DNA from: Henriciella pelagia
GTDB lineage: Bacteria; Pseudomonadota; Alphaproteobacteria; Caulobacterales; Hyphomonadaceae
Direction: 5' to 3'
Assembly: GCF_002088945.1 (NCBI RefSeq)
Contig: NZ_NCSU01000006.1
Location: 124,001-188,000 of the forward strand
Length of the DNA stretch: 64,000 nt
Shown: positions 61,866 through 64,000 of the stretch, piece after piece
How the letters are laid out: every line of letters begins with the position of its first letter
Numbering within the stretch: position 1 is the stretch's first letter
Translations under genes and position numbers: made by a program
Notes under the pieces: generated by a model
The model's input: only the letters and a program-made list of their open reading frames with translations
Databases searched by the model: none
What the model was told of the DNA's origin: nothing

Positions 61866-63257
61866 ATGTCCGACCTGCCAGACCTCCAGACCGATGAACA
61901 GGTAGACGAGCCCGAACGCGAGGCTCACCTGGCGCTTGAACAGGATGTGCGCGAAGCAGTATGGGAACAGGATACGCGCTGGCTTTCCCGCACGCTGACT
62001 CGCCTGCACCCGGCCGATGCTGCCGACCTTCTTGAACAGCTTTCGACGGATGATTTTGCCGAAGCGGTGAAGCTGCTGCATGGTCAGCTGCCCACCGATA
62101 TCATCATCGAGCTTCGTGATGAGTATCGCGAGGAGGCGGTTGATGTGCTGCCGGACGAGGCGGTAGCCGCTGTTCTGGAAGAGCTGGATTCCGATGACGT
62201 CACGACGATTCTCGAAGACCTCGAGGATGACCGGCGCGAACGCATCCTGGATGAATTGGCGCCGGAAGACCGGGCGTCGCTGGAGCAGGGCTTTGCCTAT
62301 GCGGAAGACACGGCCGGACGCCTCATGCAGCGCGAATACTTTGCTGCGCCTGAGTTCTGGACGGTCGGGCATGCCATTGATCATGCGCGCGAAAATGCCG
62401 ATGACCTTCCCGATGAATTCTACGAAGTCTACGTGATTGATCCGACACACCGGCTGAAAGGGCAGGTGCCGCTGGCAACGCTGCTGCGCACGCCGCGCGA
62501 TGTGAAGCTCGCCGATATCATGGAAGAAGTGCAGTCGAACATCAGCGTCGACATGGACCAGGAAGAAGCGGCCTACCAGTTCCAGAAATACTCACTGGCG
62601 TCCGCGCCTGTCACGGACGATGCCGACCGCCTGCTCGGCATGCTCACAGTTGATGACGTGGTCGATGTCATACAGGAAGAGAATACCGAAGACCTCCTGG
62701 CGCTGTCCGGCGTGAACTCGGCCGATGGGTCTGACACGGTGCTCGATTCGGTAAAGGCGCGCGCGCCGTGGCTGGCCGTGAACCTTGTCACGGCATTCAT
62801 CGCTTCGGGGATCATTTCCCTCTTTGAGGGCACGATCGACCAGATCGTGCAGCTGGCCATCCTGATGCCGGTTGTTGCGGCCCTTGGCGGCAATGCAGGC
62901 AGTCAGGGGCTCGCGGTTGCGGTGCGGGCCATTGCAGAGCGCGAAATGGACGGCGATGCGAGCCGCCGCGCGATCGTGCGCGAAACGCTGACCGGTCTTG
63001 CCAATGGCGTCATTTTCGCAATCGGTGTGGCAGCCATCGCCGGCTTCTGGTTCCAGAGCGTTGGTCTCGCCCTCACCATCGGCATCGCAATGTTCGCAAC
63101 TTTCGTCTGGGCTGGCTTTTCGGGCGTCATCGTACCGCTCGCCCTGCGCAGGATGGGGGCAGACCCAGCGGTCGCGTCTTCGGTATTCGTGCTGACACTC
63201 ACCGACGTCATGGCCTTCTTCAGTTTCCTCGGTCTTGCCACACTCATCCTGCTGTAA
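61866..63257 (+). CDS. mgtE: Magnesium transporter MgtE
   Basis: A 463-residue Mg2+ channel. The N-terminal MgtE_N helical domain has TRLHPADAADLLEQLS and VLEELDSDDVTTILEDL; a CBS pair follows (EDTAGRLMQREYFAAPEF, SVDMDQEEAAYQFQKYSLASAPV, VDDVVDVIQEE); then five membrane helices carry PVVAALGGNAGSQGLAVAVRAIA, the conserved selectivity region, and FVWAGFSGVIVPLALR. The ATG at 61866 has GAGGAG upstream. Length is normal. No M-box riboswitch fits in the 62-base gap after the tRNA. Confidence 0.95.
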   Translation: MSDLPDLQTDEQVDEPEREAHLALEQDVREAVWEQDTRWLSRTLTRLHPADAADLLEQLSTDDFAEAVKLLHGQLPTDIIIELRDEYREEAVDVLPDEAVAAVLEELDSDDVTTILEDLEDDRRERILDELAPEDRASLEQGFAYAEDTAGRLMQREYFAAPEFWTVGHAIDHARENADDLPDEFYEVYVIDPTHRLKGQVPLATLLRTPRDVKLADIMEEVQSNISVDMDQEEAAYQFQKYSLASAPVTDDADRLLGMLTVDDVVDVIQEENTEDLLALSGVNSADGSDTVLDSVKARAPWLAVNLVTAFIASGIISLFEGTIDQIVQLAILMPVVAALGGNAGSQGLAVAVRAIAEREMDGDASRRAIVRETLTGLANGVIFAIGVAAIAGFWFQSVGLALTIGIAMFATFVWAGFSGVIVPLALRRMGADPAVASSVFVLTLTDVMAFFSFLGLATLILL

Positions 63258-63339
63258 TGGCAGGCCTGAGCATTAGTCGGCGTGCAGCTTGCACCGCTTC
63301 GCCGTGAAGCAAGTGGGATGTGCCGCTTTGGAGCATGTA

Positions 63340-64000
63340 ATGAGGTCAGATCTTCGTACGTCCGAGGCTGGACTGAAGCTGATCATGTCATATGAGGGCT
63401 TTCGGCCCGTGTCGAAGCAGCTGCCGGATGGTGGCTGGGTGATCGGCTATGGGCATACCCGGGCGGCAAGAGCGAACCTGCGTGTCAGCCAGCCGGAAGC
63501 CGCCGCGATCCTTCGCGAATATGACCTCCCGCCCATCGAGAAAGCACTCGACGACCTGTTGCTCGTCCCGGTCAGCCAGACCGAGTTCGATGCGCTGGTG
63601 TCCTTCGCCTTCAATATCGGGCTCGACCAGTTCGAGAATTCCGACGTCCTCGCGCACATCAATGCCGGTGACAAGCTGAAGGCCGCCGCCGCTATGGAGA
63701 GCTGGCGCAAGGCTCGCGTCGGCACGCGCGACATGATTGTAGACCCGCTCGTACGCCGCCGCGCCGATGAGAAGGCGCTTTTCCTGAAGACCAGTGGCGC
63801 TGTGCCGCTCGCGTCGTCCAGCCGGTTCCGCCCGCTCATCGACGACGAAACTGTCCAGCCGGCCCGGCGGTTTGGTGATCCGGCAACAGAACGGTCCAGG
63901 CCCACCCCTGCATTTGATCATTCGCGCGACGAAGAGACGGCGCCGGAAGCGGCTGCCCGCAAGGTGCGTGAGCGTTTGACGCGCATTTTGGGCGAGGAAG
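63340..64000 (+). CDS. GH24-like lysozyme/endolysin-fold protein (partial at right edge)
   Basis: A frame open to the window end, at least 220 residues. The lysozyme domain is at the front: LKLIMSYEGFRPVSKQLPDG, GWVIGYGHT, then DLLLVPVSQTEFDALVSFAFNIGLDQF and INAGDKLKAAAAMESWRKA. The Glu (SYEGF) and Thr (GYGHT) of the GH24 triad are at normal distance, but the Asp that usually lies 9 residues after the Glu is replaced by Leu, with an Asp two residues on. No phage genes are adjacent, and a polar tail follows the domain, so it may be a bacterial cell-wall enzyme rather than a phage endolysin. Confidence 0.8.
   Translation, partial: MRSDLRTSEAGLKLIMSYEGFRPVSKQLPDGGWVIGYGHTRAARANLRVSQPEAAAILREYDLPPIEKALDDLLLVPVSQTEFDALVSFAFNIGLDQFENSDVLAHINAGDKLKAAAAMESWRKARVGTRDMIVDPLVRRRADEKALFLKTSGAVPLASSSRFRPLIDDETVQPARRFGDPATERSRPTPAFDHSRDEETAPEAAARKVRERLTRILGEE

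Noticed and set aside
63340-64000. Prophage end
   Set aside because: A lysozyme-like protein alone is not enough; no holin, tail or integrase gene is near within the window.

Overview
The window is a chromosomal segment of a high-GC alphaproteobacterium. The best guess is a Hyphomonadaceae-like organism: it carries a SapC-family protein, an ATP12-type ATPase chaperone, a large TonB receptor of the caulobacterial/sphingomonad style, paired glyQ/glyS, DUF885 and DUF805 proteins, and many exported proteins of unknown function. This placement is inferred from gene content, not from a marker search. Almost all of the window is ordinary chromosome, densely packed, with many start/stop overlaps of 1 to 8 bases.

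Layout: 0-7.4 kb is a leftward cluster for polyprenyl and isoprenoid carrier lipids (ispB, two TPR lipoproteins, ispE, a WecA/MraY-type transferase). 7.5-16.5 kb runs rightward: a DUF2007 protein, a TrmN6-like methyltransferase, a tiny membrane protein, glyQ, two paralogous lipoproteins, a strikingly enlarged glyS, a small membrane protein and ppdK. 16.8-18.5 kb has a SleB-type hydrolase and an O-methyltransferase. 18.5-25.3 kb is leftward: a secreted protein with a cysteine-peptidase-like motif, an SDR, and the de novo NAD genes nadA-x-y-nadB-nadC, where x and y are paralogous small exported proteins. 25.6-38.6 kb has a DUF885 lipoprotein, SapC, DsbD with a thioredoxin-like partner, an orphan peptide-binding lipoprotein, a DUF3667 protein and a TonB receptor. 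38.6-47.5 kb has two pseudouridine synthases, a leftward monooxygenase/SnoaL/phosphotransferase operon, crcB, a HAD phosphatase, ATP12 and several small exported proteins. 47.7-59.4 kb is the propionyl-CoA carboxylase region (pccB ... pccA), split by an AT-rich PHP/SMC-type ATPase gene, a repeat-filled gene-free stretch, a cold shock protein, an acyl-CoA ligase and a BLUF photoreceptor. 59.5-64 kb has two DUF805 proteins, lipB, tRNA-Leu(GAG), mgtE and a GH24-like lysozyme that runs off the end.

The most unusual places are: (1) glyS, about 150 residues longer than the usual GlyS, with two independent in-frame insertions, one a palindromic repeat element read as protein and the other an AT-rich segment of roughly 105 codons; (2) the AT-rich PHP/ABC-type ATPase at 49.2-52.0 kb, abutting pccB tail to tail with no spacer, whose PHP domain has lost several expected metal-binding histidines; (3) the 52.0-52.8 kb non-coding stretch, a mosaic of near-perfect palindromes. 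No CRISPR array, prophage, insertion sequence or rRNA operon was seen.
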